Shown here: one piece after another, positions 20,203-29,587 of the stretch
Position numbering within the stretch: position 1 is the first letter of the stretch
Layout of the letters: every line of letters begins with the position of its first letter
Assembly: GCA_936920625.1 (NCBI GenBank)
Contig: CAKZHC010000014.1
Coordinates: 62,001 to 126,000, forward strand
Length of the DNA: 64,000 bases
Reading direction: 5' to 3'
Source of the DNA: an uncultured Enterobacteriaceae bacterium
Lineage (GTDB): Bacteria > Pseudomonadota > Gammaproteobacteria > Enterobacterales > Enterobacteriaceae
Made by a program: the position numbers and the translations under genes
Notes under the pieces: model-generated
What the model was told of the DNA's origin: nothing
Databases searched by the model: none
What the model saw: the letters and a program-made list of their open reading frames with translations, nothing else

Positions 20203-21669
20203 CTAAGAGCCCAGACGATAATTTGGCGTTTCTTTAGTAATAGTCACATCGTGGACATGGCTCTCAGAGATTCCGGCACTGCTGATGCGGATAAACTCAG
20301 CTTTAGTGCGCAGCTGATCAATACCAGCACAGCCCGTAAGCCCCATGCAGGAACGCAGGCCACCCATCTGCTGATACACAATCTCCTTCAGGCGCCCTTT
20401 ATAGGCTACACGCCCTTCAATCCCTTCAGGCACCAGCTTATCTGCGGCATTATCAGTCTGAAAGTAGCGGTCAGAAGAGCCTCTGGACATAGCACCCAGT
20501 GAGCCCATACCACGATAAGATTTGTAAGCACGACCCTGATAAAGTTCGATTTCACCGGGGGATTCATCAGTACCTGCTAGCATAGATCCTACCATCACTG
20601 CCGAAGCACCTGCGACAATCGCTTTAGCGATATCCCCGGAGAAGCGAATGCCGCCATCAGCAATAACCGGAATTCCCATGCACTCAAGCGCAGCAGCGGC
20701 GTCTGCAATGGCGGTAATTTGTGGTACTCCTACGCCCGTTATGATGCGAGTGGTACAGATGGAGCCGGGGCCAATACCCACTTTTACCGCATTAACGCCT
20801 GCTTCAACCAGCGCCAGTGCTCCCGCACCAGTGGCAACATTGCCGCCGATGATCTCGAGGTCAGGATATTTAACACGGGTAGCACGGATTCGCTGTAATA
20901 CTCCTTCGGAGTGCCCGTGTGAAGAATCAATCAGCAGCACATCAATACCAGCTGCAACCAGGGCATCAATCCGCGCTTCATTACCCTCTCCGGCACCCAC
21001 AGCGGCACCCACACGCAAACGGCCCAGCTCATCTTTACAGGCGTTGGGTTTGCGCTCAGCTTTCTGAAAATCTTTAACCGTGATAAGACCCAGCAGATGA
21101 AAATCAGCATCGACTACCAGCGCCTTTTCAACACGGCTTTCATGCATTTTTTGCAATACAACATCGCGCCGCTCCCCCTCTCTGACCGTCACCAGACGCT
21201 CTTTAGGGGTCATAACCGCCGAAACTGGTTTTTCAAGGTCGGTTTCAAAACGCACATCACGTCCGGTAATGATGCCTGCAAGCTGGTTATCAGCATTGAC
21301 AACCGGATAACCTGCGAAGCCATTACGTTCTGTTAGTTGTTTCACCTCGCGCAGAGTAGTCGCTGGCAGCACTGTCTGTGGATCGGTAACAATCCCGCTT
21401 TCATGTTTTTTCACTCTGCGAACTTCTTCTGCCTGACGTTCGATCGTCATGTTTTTATGAATAAAGCCCAGCCCTCCCTCTTGTGCCAGTGCAATAGCCA
21501 GCTTTGATTCAGTGACGGTATCCATAGCCGCGGAGAGCAGTGGAATATTAAGACTGATGTTTTGAGTCAGCCCGGTAGTAAGGTCGGCTGTATTGGGTAA
21601 CACAGTGGAATGGGCAGGAAGCAGCAGTACATCATCAAATGTGAGGGCTTCTTTAGCGATTCGTAACAT
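20203..21669 (-). CDS. guaB: IMP dehydrogenase
   Basis: This encodes 488 residues from MLRIAKEALTFDDVLLLPAH, the conserved start; the frame extends further upstream without homology. It oxidises IMP to XMP with NAD, the first committed step to GMP. The TIM barrel is interrupted by two CBS domains (~95-205). The catalytic Cys is in VGIGPGSICTTRI and the flap carries MGSLGAMSRGSSDRYFQ. First gene of guaBA, divergent from xseA with 172 bp between the starts. Intact and very close to the E. coli protein. Confidence 0.97.
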   Translation of the reverse strand: MLRIAKEALTFDDVLLLPAHSTVLPNTADLTTGLTQNISLNIPLLSAAMDTVTESKLAIALAQEGGLGFIHKNMTIERQAEEVRRVKKHESGIVTDPQTVLPATTLREVKQLTERNGFAGYPVVNADNQLAGIITGRDVRFETDLEKPVSAVMTPKERLVTVREGERRDVVLQKMHESRVEKALVVDADFHLLGLITVKDFQKAERKPNACKDELGRLRVGAAVGAGEGNEARIDALVAAGIDVLLIDSSHGHSEGVLQRIRATRVKYPDLEIIGGNVATGAGALALVEAGVNAVKVGIGPGSICTTRIITGVGVPQITAIADAAAALECMGIPVIADGGIRFSGDIAKAIVAGASAVMVGSMLAGTDESPGEIELYQGRAYKSYRGMGSLGAMSRGSSDRYFQTDNAADKLVPEGIEGRVAYKGRLKEIVYQQMGGLRSCMGLTGCAGIDQLRTKAEFIRISSAGISESHVHDVTITKETPNYRLGS

Positions 21670-21841
21670 AGGCAATATCTCAACCTGGTAATTGAAATGA
21701 GAACAGATAAAATATTGCCGAGGCATTATACAGAGCGTCATCAATTGCCTCCAGCTATTTTTTTAAAATCTCTTGACCCCTTGCTATGGATAGGTAATAT
21801 CAATCGTCTAACTCTTGCAGACACAATTCGATCGCCATCAC

Positions 21842-23200
21842 ATGCCATCAGCCTCGATAGATGCCGTTTATACTGTAAGCAAGCTCAACAATATTGCCCG
21901 GACGCTTCTGGAAACCGGGCTGGGTGAAGTGTGGCTCAGTGCAGAAATTTCCAACTTTTCACAACCGGCTTCCGGACACTGGTATTTTACCCTTAAAGAT
22001 GACAAGGCCCAGGTACGGTGCGCCATGTTTCGCAACTGTAACCGTTTTGTCAAACTGCGTCCTGGTAATGGGCAGCAAGTGCTGGTGCGTGCCACTGTTA
22101 CGCTCTATGAGCCTCGGGGGGACTTCCAGCTCATTATCGAGTCAATTCAATCGGCCGGTGAAGGCGCACTGCAACAGCAGTTTGAGCAACTTAAAGTCCG
22201 CTTGCAGGCTGAAGGCTTATTTGCATCAGAATATAAAAAACCGCTACCAATGCCGGCACAGACTATCGGCATCATTACCTCCGCGACAGGCGCCGCTCTG
22301 CACGATATTCTGCATGTGCTGCAACGTCGGGACCCGTCTCTGCCGGTAATTATCTATCCCGCACAGGTGCAAGGTACTGACGCACCTGCGGCCATTGTCC
22401 GCGCTATTGAACTGGCTAATCAGCGTGCCGAATGCAGCCTGCTGATCGTGGCAAGGGGCGGTGGTTCGCTGGAAGACCTCAGCTGCTTTAATAATGAGCA
22501 AGTCGCTCGGGCGATTTTTGCCAGTGTTTTGCCTGTCGTGAGTGCAGTGGGCCATGAAACCGATGTGACAATTGCCGATTTTGTGGCTGACCTGCGCGCA
22601 CCAACGCCCTCAGCCGCTGCTGAACTGGTCAGTCGTGATCGAATCGTGTTACAGCGCCAGTTACAATCCCAGCAACAGCAGCTGGGAATGGCGATGGATT
22701 ATTATCTGGCGAACCAGAATCGTTATCATGCACAGCTCGGGCATCGTCTGTTGCAGCAACATCCCCAGCTACGCCTGGCACGGCAGCAAAATGTGCTGTT
22801 ACAGCTACAGCGCAAACTCACAGCCTCGATTCAGCACCATTTGCATCGGGCAGGCCAGCAGCAGCAAATAATGCAGCAACGCCTAAATCTTCAGCAGCCA
22901 GAGCGGCGTATTGCGCATCTGCAACAGCAGTGGCAGCAGTATTATTATCGTCTGCAAAAGGCTACCAACTGTTTGATAAGTATTCATCAGCAGCGTTTTG
23001 CCACACTGGCGGCTCAGCTGGAAGGTGTCAGCCCGCTGGCAACACTGGCGCGTGGTTACACTGTAACCACTACCGCAGATGATAAAGTGATTAAAACGAC
23101 AGCCGGTTTAAAAACCGGCAGCATGCTAAAAACCCGGCTGACCGACGGTTATGTTGAAAGCCGGATTACTCACATTGTGCCAGCTGAAAAAAAACACTGA
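21842..23200 (+). CDS. xseA: Exodeoxyribonuclease VII large subunit
   Basis: This encodes 452 residues from MPSASIDAVYTVSKLNN; the frame could start at 21815, but the family begins near this Met. With XseB it degrades single-stranded DNA to oligonucleotides. It has an N-terminal OB-fold (LGEVWLSAEISNFSQPASGH...YFTLKDDKAQVRCAMF) and the catalytic region with RGGGSLEDL and AVGHETDVTIADFVADLRAP. A long Gln-rich coiled-coil spans ~270-390, and the C-terminus contains LATLARGYTVT. Divergent from guaB as in E. coli. Intact. Confidence 0.95.
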   Translation: MPSASIDAVYTVSKLNNIARTLLETGLGEVWLSAEISNFSQPASGHWYFTLKDDKAQVRCAMFRNCNRFVKLRPGNGQQVLVRATVTLYEPRGDFQLIIESIQSAGEGALQQQFEQLKVRLQAEGLFASEYKKPLPMPAQTIGIITSATGAALHDILHVLQRRDPSLPVIIYPAQVQGTDAPAAIVRAIELANQRAECSLLIVARGGGSLEDLSCFNNEQVARAIFASVLPVVSAVGHETDVTIADFVADLRAPTPSAAAELVSRDRIVLQRQLQSQQQQLGMAMDYYLANQNRYHAQLGHRLLQQHPQLRLARQQNVLLQLQRKLTASIQHHLHRAGQQQQIMQQRLNLQQPERRIAHLQQQWQQYYYRLQKATNCLISIHQQRFATLAAQLEGVSPLATLARGYTVTTTADDKVIKTTAGLKTGSMLKTRLTDGYVESRITHIVPAEKKH

Positions 23201-23862
23201 TAATCACCAGATTCAAACATTGTACCTCATAGAAAGTCTCTCTTAATTTCCTGACTACGTGCTTCATCCGTCTTTTATTCGGCAGTGCTCTAAAAAGCAC
23301 GTTATCTGAACCCATTTTGAGGTCAGAATAAAGGCGGCGTATTAAGCGATAACTATACAATCTTATTTATTACTAAAATACAATTGCTGACATCTGCAAT
23401 ACAAAGCCTCATCTCATAACTTAACATCAGAAGACTAAATTATAATTATTAACGATGAAACCGGGAAACTTACAATACAGTGGGGAATAATATAATAATT
23501 AACACCGCATTCTTATACCATATGGCGGCATTAATATATACATCATAAAAAACATTACTGAGCCTGCTGACAGTCCCTGGATAAAATAATGCTATTCTTG
23601 CCGAAATATGATTAAAAAATATGCTTAATGTGCATTGCTTTCTGTTTACTAAACCCGGCTCTGTTATTATATTCTGCCAGCCCGCAGGTAAATAACCACG
23701 TCCATTCTAAATGGTGGCATGATGAGTGGAGAATGGTGTTATTACTTAAAAAATACAGGGGAAAATTATAACCTGAGAGGTTTAATTTTAATAAAAATGT
23801 AAAGGCATATCTTAATTATGAACTTTATGCACAGAATTATGCGTATTAATAAAGGTGAAAAC
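23201..23862. other. Intergenic stretch after xseA
   Basis: About 660 bp, AT-rich in its second half. A minus-strand frame at 23166-23360 (LIRRLYSDLKMGSDNVLFR) is open but I cannot place it, and no ribosome site or conserved neighbour supports it. In E. coli this interval holds yfgJ and others, which are absent here. Confidence 0.5.
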
Positions 23863-24222
23863 ATGTTGAATAAAAAGTTATTTTTGTCTTTTCTGCTTAT
23901 ACTGACGGGATGCAGTGCCAATAGCATCAAACATGGGGCAGAAACAGTTAAAGTAACAAATATCGAACCGGATAAAGAATGTATTCGTCTGGGCGATATA
24001 ACAGGTAGTCAGGGGAATTTTTTTACTGGCGAATGGACATCAAATCGTAACCTCGAAACCGGAGCCAGAAATGATTTAAAAAACAGGGCCTATGACATGG
24101 GTGGCAATGTTGTTGTCATTCTCACGCAAAGGCCTGGTATGACGGGGGGAGGAACCAGCATCTTCGGATCTTTACAACAAACAAATGTAACGATTAGCGG
24201 TACAGTTTATAAATGCCCATAA
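23863..24222 (+). CDS. Small lipoprotein, DUF4156-like
   Basis: This encodes 119 residues from MLNKKLFLSFLLILTGCSAN, chosen because AAAGGTGAA lies just upstream; a longer frame starts at 23818 without a ribosome site. A lipoprotein signal with lipobox LTGC is followed by a small mature domain: KVTNIEPDKECIRLGDITGS, Gly-rich loops, NDLKNRAYDMGGNVVVI, and a closing TVYKC. The two Cys (conserved E-C and Y-K-C) fit the DUF4156/RcsF-like fold with a disulfide. It should be anchored in the outer membrane by its lipid. Function is unknown; an envelope-stress role is only a guess. A terminator hairpin follows directly. Confidence 0.75.
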   Translation: MLNKKLFLSFLLILTGCSANSIKHGAETVKVTNIEPDKECIRLGDITGSQGNFFTGEWTSNRNLETGARNDLKNRAYDMGGNVVVILTQRPGMTGGGTSIFGSLQQTNVTISGTVYKCP

Positions 24223-24227
24223 CAGCC

Positions 24228-24286
24228 CTGTGAATAATACCGTGGGAGTAGCACAAAATAGAGTTACTCCTGCTGTTCACAGTTTT
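24228..24286 (+). terminator. Intrinsic terminator after the lipoprotein gene
   Basis: Arms CTGTGAA and TTCACAG, plus an inner GGAGTA/TACTCC pair, fold into an imperfect long hairpin followed by TTTT. It starts 5 bp past the lipoprotein stop codon. Confidence 0.7.
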
Positions 24287-24442
24287 GCATCATCACTTTT
24301 TTATGTATTCTTTCAACGCTCCTAACACAGATAAACCATTGCAGAGTTGCGGTAATTAACAGGGCATTCGGCCATATTTTTATTCTATGAATATGTGTAT
24401 TCCGCTAATTGCTAATACAGTCTGCCGCAACTGCCAAAAGCA

Positions 24443-24584
24443 GGCGGTCTGTTCTGCTCACTTCTGTATAAAAATAAACGCGTTACCATATTGTGCGACA
24501 TCCTCCACATAACAGCAGACCGCCCCTTGCTGCTGCCGATTAAATTAGTGATATTTAAGATTCAATGCGGGGAGACATTCCCCG
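24443..24584. repeat. Inverted repeat and hairpin upstream of the GH19 gene
   Basis: GGCGGTCTG (24443-24451) and CAGACCGCC (24516-24524) are perfect 9-bp inverted arms 64 bp apart. A second, tight hairpin CGGGGA/TCCCCG (24568-24584) lies directly before the strong ribosome site of the next gene. Their role is unknown; a leader structure controlling translation, or an operator, is possible. Confidence 0.4.
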
Positions 24585-24607
24585 TTAAACGACAAGGAGG
24601 TCTGAAC

Positions 24608-25234
24608 ATGGTACTAAAACCCGAGCCCACTCCAGTTGAAATAACATTTACACTGCTTAATGACGTCGCACTGCATTACAGAAGCAATACCCGCAAAGAC
24701 AATACTCAGCGTGTTCAGATGATGCTGCTGGCCTCAACAATGAATCACTGGCTGCCGCAATATGATATTAATACCAGACTGCGTGTTGCTCATTTTCTGG
24801 CACAAACCTGCCATGAAACCGCTCACTTTTTATCGCTGACTGAAAAACCAGCAAGAGGCGGTCTGGAATATGAACCAACAACAAGAGCGGGACGTAACCT
24901 GGGTAACGAAAAAACTGGCGATGGGCCCAAATATATCGGCAGAGGGTTACTTCATCTGACCGGCCGGGAAAATTATAAAAAATATGGCAGACAGCTCACC
25001 GAAAATCTGGTCGATTACCCGGAAACCGTGGCTCTGCCTTTTTCGGATAATGAAGCGTTTAAGCTGGCAGTCAGAACGGCCTGCTTATTTTGGAAAAACA
25101 ACGACATAAATATTCCTGCCGACAATGATGATTTAATGGAGGTCACTCACAGGGTTAACGGCGGCTATAACGGGCTGGAGGCACGCCGCAGAGCGCTGGA
25201 TAGAGCAAAACGCAGTTTGGGAATAGGGATATAG
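24608..25234 (+). CDS. Glycoside hydrolase family 19 (chitinase/lysozyme-type) protein
   Basis: This encodes 208 residues from MVLKPEPTPVEITFTLLNDV, chosen because AAGGAGGT stands at ideal distance upstream. The GH19 pattern is visible: AHFLAQTCHETAHFLSLTEK with the catalytic Glu, then GPKYIGRGLLHLTGRENYKK, and a C-terminal VTHRVNGGYNGLEARR helix. The family cleaves chitin or, in phage lysins and some type VI secretion effectors, the glycan chains of peptidoglycan. No signal peptide is seen, so it needs a holin or secretion system to leave the cytoplasm. It faces a convergent secreted protein gene, with a shared terminator between. No other phage or T6SS gene is in the window. Intact. Confidence 0.85.
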   Translation: MVLKPEPTPVEITFTLLNDVALHYRSNTRKDNTQRVQMMLLASTMNHWLPQYDINTRLRVAHFLAQTCHETAHFLSLTEKPARGGLEYEPTTRAGRNLGNEKTGDGPKYIGRGLLHLTGRENYKKYGRQLTENLVDYPETVALPFSDNEAFKLAVRTACLFWKNNDINIPADNDDLMEVTHRVNGGYNGLEARRRALDRAKRSLGIGI

Positions 25235-25239
25235 CGTAA

Positions 25240-25261
25240 AGGGGCACAGCCCCTGTTTTTT
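25240..25261 (+). terminator. Intrinsic terminator between convergent GH19 and partner genes
   Basis: AGGGGC / GCCCCT stem with ACA loop followed by TGTTTTTT. It lies 6 bp after the GH19 stop and overlaps the stop of the convergent gene. Confidence 0.8.
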
Positions 25262-25796
25262 ACCGTGTCTTGAAGTCTGCCGTGTGGCCGTCCAGTGCCT
25301 CTGAGATAATGTACACATGCTCCAGGTCAGCGGCACAGGTTTCTGCTTCAGGATCACCCACAGGCCAGTCTCCCGGGTTATAAGCTGAATAGAACTCACC
25401 TATCGCTTTAAAGCCTTTGTTGCTCTCTATCAGATAATATTGCCTGTACAGGTCCGTTTTCAAATACTGCACACCAAGCCCGCTTTCTCTTAAGTCAGCC
25501 TCATTATAATTATTCATTTTAGCGCGTCGCAACATCAGCCGCTTCGCTTCATCTTTACTGATTTTCTCCGACGAAAGCCGCGTTATCTTTCGGGTAACAT
25601 CTTTGCCGTAGAGCTGGTCAGCGTATTTTTCCCTTAATTCTTTTGGTAACGGATGTACACTGATGTCTAGTCCCGTGGTTATTCGTGCCTGCCTGTAAGG
25701 GTCTGTCGTGCAGTCCGGGCCTGTATAGCGTTTTTGTGCAGCATTGCTGAGTCCAGACAGCAGCAGTAACAATAATATAAGCGTTCCCTTTTTCAT
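25260..25796 (-). CDS. Secreted/periplasmic protein of unknown function, possible immunity partner of the GH19 enzyme
   Basis: This encodes 178 residues with a clear Sec signal, MKKGTLILLLLLLSGLSNA, and AAAGGA upstream. The mature part is charged and begins QKRYTGPDCTTDPYRQARIT. It has two Cys (DCTTD and AETCAADLEH) that could form a disulfide in the periplasm, and a helical middle (KISKDEAKRLMLRRAKMNN). I do not recognise the family. Its location, tail to tail with a cell-wall hydrolase gene, and its periplasmic targeting fit an immunity or inhibitor protein against that hydrolase; this is inference from context only. Confidence 0.65.
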   Translation of the reverse strand: MKKGTLILLLLLLSGLSNAAQKRYTGPDCTTDPYRQARITTGLDISVHPLPKELREKYADQLYGKDVTRKITRLSSEKISKDEAKRLMLRRAKMNNYNEADLRESGLGVQYLKTDLYRQYYLIESNKGFKAIGEFYSAYNPGDWPVGDPEAETCAADLEHVYIISEALDGHTADFKTR

Positions 25797-25954
25797 CGTT
25801 TTTCATTCCTTTAAACATCATGATTTGTGGCAGGCAGCTTACCATCCCTGCGTGCCCTTTTCTGGCTAGCCAGCTCGTCGCAGCAATTTTTAACATCTTA
25901 CTTATGCCCACGTTGCATTGCATTCCTGCAACATTGTTATACCATCCCGTGTCA

Positions 25955-25986
25955 TAAAAAAAGCCTGTAATAACAGGCTGTTTTTA
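25955..25986. terminator. Bidirectional intrinsic terminator downstream of der
   Basis: AGCCTGT / ACAGGCT stem with AATA loop, flanked by seven A on the left and GTTTTT on the right, so it can act on both strands. It serves der (minus), about 65 bp past the stop. Confidence 0.8.
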
Positions 25987-26048
25987 GCTTACGTATTGGG
26001 TGTACTACCCGATGTTCAAGGCCAGCTACAGATTAATAGCCCCGCAGT

Positions 26049-27539
26049 TCATCGCTTGTTCTTTTTTGCGCGAACTATCATGCGCTTACGTTTACGCTGC
26101 TGTACTGGCGTAAGCTTATTGCGTTTACCCTCATAAGGGTTTTCTCCTTCACGAAACTCAATACGCACAGGTGTACCCATCATGTTAAGTGTCCGGCGAA
26201 AGTAGTTCATCAGATAACGTTTGTAAGAATCAGGCAACGCTTTTACCTGATTGCCGTGAATAACTACGATGGGTGGGTTGTAGCCGCCGGCATGAGCATA
26301 TTTTAGTTTCACACGGCGGCCACGAACCAAGGGTGGCTGGTGTTCATTTACCGCCATATTCATAATTCGTGTCACCATTGACGTAGTGATTCGGCGGACA
26401 GAGCAATCAAATGCTTCCGTGACTGACTCAAAAAGATTACCGACCCCACTGCCATGGAGCGCCGAAATAAAATGGATACGGGCAAAATCTACAAAGTCCA
26501 GCCGGTAATCCAGGCTTTTCTTGATATCCTCTTTAACTTCCGGCAAAATTCCGTCCCACTTATTAACGACAATGACCAGCGCTCGCCCACTATTAATGAT
26601 GAATCCCAGAAGGGACAGGTCTCTGTCAGAAATTCCCTCCCGAGCATCAATAACCAGCATCACTACATTGGCATCTTCAATCGCCCGGAGCGTCTTAATA
26701 ACGGAAAACTTCTCGACAGTATCCGTCACTTTCGCCCGCTTACGCACACCAGCAGTATCGATCAGAATATAGTCACGCTCCTCACGTTTCATCGGTATGT
26801 AGATACTATCACGCGTGGTGCCTGGCTGATCGTAAACCACCACCCGTTCCTCGCCCAGAATACGGTTAGTGAGTGTTGATTTTCCAACGTTAGGACGACC
26901 GACGATAGCAAGCTTAATCGGCGTATTTTGAGGTGAATGCTGATGTTCCTCTTCATCCTCCCCCGCGCACTCTTCAGCATTTTCCTCCAGAGCTGCCCAA
27001 AAGGCGGCATTCTCCTCCTCCTCGGTTAAAAATTGCGGCTCATCTGCTTTAATCCAGGGTTTCAGTGCTGTTTCTATCAGACTTATGACCCCCCGCCCAT
27101 GAGACGCAGCAATTGGGTGGATTTCACCTAACCCAAGCGAGTAAAAATCAACAGTAGCTGTGTCCGGATTAAGACCGTCAGTTTTGTTCGCCACCAGCAG
27201 TGTGAGTTTCTGACGCGAACGCAGATGTTTGGCAATAGTTTCATCCGCTGGCATCAGTCCGGCCCGTGCATCAACCATAAACAGCACAACATCGGCTTCT
27301 TCAATGGCCAGCAGAGACTGTTCTGCCATGAGGCCCTCAACCCCTTTTTCGTTGTTATCGATACCACCTGTATCGATGCAGATAAACTCACAGCCCCCAG
27401 CATTAGCCCGGCCATACTTGCGATCACGAGTAAGGCCAGGAAAATCAGCTACTAACGCATCCCGTGTACGTGTCAGGCGATTAAAAAGGGTGGATTTACC
27501 AACATTGGGGCGCCCCACCAGCGCTACCACAGGTATCAT
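26049..27539 (-). CDS. der: Ribosome assembly GTPase Der (EngA)
   Basis: This encodes 496 residues with two tandem GTPase domains, each with the P-loop GRPNVGKST (near residue 9 and ~210), DTGG/DTAG switch II motifs and NKTD/NKWD specificity motifs. A C-terminal KH-like domain contains LKYAHAGGYNPPIVVIHGNQ, and a basic tail ends in KKNKR. It is needed for 50S ribosome maturation. An acidic linker (EEENAAFWAALEENAEECAG) separates the G domains. Downstream of bamB as in E. coli. Intact. Confidence 0.96.
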   Translation of the reverse strand: MIPVVALVGRPNVGKSTLFNRLTRTRDALVADFPGLTRDRKYGRANAGGCEFICIDTGGIDNNEKGVEGLMAEQSLLAIEEADVVLFMVDARAGLMPADETIAKHLRSRQKLTLLVANKTDGLNPDTATVDFYSLGLGEIHPIAASHGRGVISLIETALKPWIKADEPQFLTEEEENAAFWAALEENAEECAGEDEEEHQHSPQNTPIKLAIVGRPNVGKSTLTNRILGEERVVVYDQPGTTRDSIYIPMKREERDYILIDTAGVRKRAKVTDTVEKFSVIKTLRAIEDANVVMLVIDAREGISDRDLSLLGFIINSGRALVIVVNKWDGILPEVKEDIKKSLDYRLDFVDFARIHFISALHGSGVGNLFESVTEAFDCSVRRITTSMVTRIMNMAVNEHQPPLVRGRRVKLKYAHAGGYNPPIVVIHGNQVKALPDSYKRYLMNYFRRTLNMMGTPVRIEFREGENPYEGKRNKLTPVQQRKRKRMIVRAKKNKR

Positions 27540-27647
27540 AAATTGAGCCTCATCTTAAATCACGGTCCTATTTTGTGCGTCTGGTTCGGTGGTAGATCTC
27601 TGAATACCTTAGTTTTGCCCGCGGCCGGAATATTCACTGCGAAATTA

Positions 27648-27675
27648 AACGGCTCCTGATTACTCAGGAGCCGTT
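27648..27675 (-). terminator. Perfect 12-bp hairpin between bamB and der
   Basis: AACGGCTCCTGA and TCAGGAGCCGTT pair perfectly around TTAC. On the minus strand it follows the bamB stop and is succeeded by a modest T-rich TTAATTT. It may terminate bamB transcripts or attenuate read-through to der. Confidence 0.7.
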
Positions 27676-27699
27676 ACATGGGTATCAGACACCAGGTGA

Positions 27700-28881
27700 T
27701 CAGCGTTTGAGGGCGTACACCTCTCCGTTTTTTGCCTGAATAAGCAGTTTGTCACTGGCTACCACTGGCTCAGCCTGTAGACCTGAACTGTCAATTTTTT
27801 GCTGAGAAACAAAACGCCCGTCATCAGTATTTATCCAGTGCAGGTAGCCCTCGCTATCACCAACCACAAGATAACCGTCATGAAGTACTGGAGAAGTGAG
27901 GTTGCGGTGTAGCAGTTCGCTTTGGCGCCACAGTGTTACCCCTCCCTCTTTGCTGAGAGCGATAACGCGGTCATTCTGATCTGCCAGCAGGATACGGTTA
28001 CCATCGATGATTATGTTATGTACGCCACCAATTTCGCGTTTCCAGATGATCTGGCCAGAGCGCAGGTCCAGCGCCGCAATATCACCGTTGTAAGCCAGCA
28101 CATAAACTACACCGTTTTCCACTACCGGCGTCATATCAACATCAGCAAGACGTGCGATCTCTGTTGCACCACCTGGCTGAGAAATGCGCTGCTGCCAGAT
28201 TATCTGTCCCTGATCAAGCAAAACCGCACTAACTTGTCCGTTATCCCCGCCCACTATTGCCGCACCAAACGCTATAGCAGGGGATGATTCTCCCCGTAGC
28301 GAGAGTGTAGGTACACCCAGATTAACTGACCATTTTACCACACCACTCATCGCGTCGAGCGCTTGTAGTATACCGTTACTGGTATGAATAAGCAGCAGGC
28401 CATCACTCACAGCCGGACGTGAAACTACTTCACCGGCAGCATTTGTTTTCCAGGCGATAGTGCCGTCGCTGGTATTTAACGCATAAATCAGACCACGTTC
28501 ACTACCGATATACAGTAATGCGCCTGACAGAGTTATACCGCCCGATAACATTGCTGATGGATTGTTTGAGAAAAAACCCGTTTTTCCGGACAAATCAGCC
28601 CGCCACTGCTCACTACCATTCTGCACAGTAAATGCCTTAACAAGGCCAGAACGATCCGCTGCATAGACTTTGTCTCCCTCCCAGGCAGGAATAAGACTGG
28701 AGTAGAAATCTCCAGTGCCGTTTCCAACCGACTGACTCCATACCTTTTTTACAGTAAACTGATTTGTTACTTTAGGAAGGGGGGACATCTCCACCACATC
28801 CTCTTCACCACCAAACCACGAGCATCCACTAAGCAACGCTATTGCTATCAAACCCGGCAGAACTATTTTACGCAATCCCAT
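27700..28881 (-). CDS. bamB: Outer membrane protein assembly lipoprotein BamB
   Basis: This encodes 393 residues. The lipoprotein signal is MGLRKIVLPGLIAIALLSGC with lipobox LSGC. The rest is an eight-bladed PQQ-like beta-propeller with repeats such as GLIYALNTSDGTIAWKTN and GDIAALDLRSGQIIWKRE. Part of the BAM complex that inserts beta-barrel proteins into the outer membrane; BamB contacts BamA POTRA domains. Length equals E. coli (392). Lies 50 bp after yfgM in the hisS-yfgM-bamB-der order. Intact. Confidence 0.95.
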   Translation of the reverse strand: MGLRKIVLPGLIAIALLSGCSWFGGEEDVVEMSPLPKVTNQFTVKKVWSQSVGNGTGDFYSSLIPAWEGDKVYAADRSGLVKAFTVQNGSEQWRADLSGKTGFFSNNPSAMLSGGITLSGALLYIGSERGLIYALNTSDGTIAWKTNAAGEVVSRPAVSDGLLLIHTSNGILQALDAMSGVVKWSVNLGVPTLSLRGESSPAIAFGAAIVGGDNGQVSAVLLDQGQIIWQQRISQPGGATEIARLADVDMTPVVENGVVYVLAYNGDIAALDLRSGQIIWKREIGGVHNIIIDGNRILLADQNDRVIALSKEGGVTLWRQSELLHRNLTSPVLHDGYLVVGDSEGYLHWINTDDGRFVSQQKIDSSGLQAEPVVASDKLLIQAKNGEVYALKR

Positions 28882-28931
28882 GAAATTCCTCGTGTATCCG
28901 TTCAGGCTATTTCTGTATTTACCTGCCAGAC

Positions 28932-29567
28932 CTAACGTGGCAGATCATTTATTCTCATCAGCAACCGCTTCCGCAGGGCGGAAGAATTGTTAGCATCAAT
29001 GGCTTGCTGCCATGCCGCGCGGGCACCTTTAGTGTCACCCTTGCTTTTTAGCGCCTCACCCCTTACTTCAGCTACCATCGGTGACCAGGATTCGTCTTTA
29101 ATCTCATCAAGCGTTTTTAATGCATCATCTGTTTTTTTCTGTTCTAACTGGATACGCGCCAGACGTAGTCGAATCAGGGAACGCAATAAATCATCCCGCG
29201 TGTTCTTCAAACCCATCTGCAACTGGGCAGCAGCTTTCCCCAGCTTTCCAAGGTCAGCATAATGTTTAGCCAGGTTGAGCGATGCCATCACACCGTAAGT
29301 ATTGTGATTATCAAAAGCATATCTGGCAACGGCGTCCAGTGTGTCAGGCTGGTCGTCATTAAGTGCGCTAATAACCTGCTGGTAAGCAGCCGATCTCTCT
29401 TGCTCACTGTTACTTTGATCCTGCTGCCAGTAATACCAGCCAGCCAGTACACCAGCGGCAAGGATTGCTGTAGTCAACAGTATTTTGCCATAATTTAAGA
29501 AAAACCGACGCAGGGCATCAATCTGCTCTTTCTCATTGCTGTAAATTTCCACGCGCACTTCCCCCAA
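28932..29567 (-). CDS. yfgM: Membrane-anchored TPR protein YfgM (Sec translocon ancillary factor)
   Basis: This encodes up to 211 residues. A short cytoplasmic N-terminus (VEIYSNEKEQIDALRRFF) precedes one transmembrane segment, ILLTTAILAAGVLAGWYYW at ~30-50, and a periplasmic TPR-like domain with LRGEALKSKGDTKGARAAWQ-type repeats. In E. coli it binds PpiD at the SecYEG translocon and passes secreted proteins to chaperones. The homologous start may be the GTG at 29552 (VEIYS). It sits between hisS and bamB. Intact; fairly diverged in the periplasmic part. Confidence 0.9.
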   Translation of the reverse strand: MGEVRVEIYSNEKEQIDALRRFFLNYGKILLTTAILAAGVLAGWYYWQQDQSNSEQERSAAYQQVISALNDDQPDTLDAVARYAFDNHNTYGVMASLNLAKHYADLGKLGKAAAQLQMGLKNTRDDLLRSLIRLRLARIQLEQKKTDDALKTLDEIKDESWSPMVAEVRGEALKSKGDTKGARAAWQQAIDANNSSALRKRLLMRINDLPR

Positions 29568-29587
29568 TGTAATCGGTCAGCCCGGCT

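Noticed and set aside
23166..23360. Minus-strand ORF overlapping the end of xseA, possible transposase fragment
   Set aside because: No family could be named and most of it is unsupported by composition or ribosome site.
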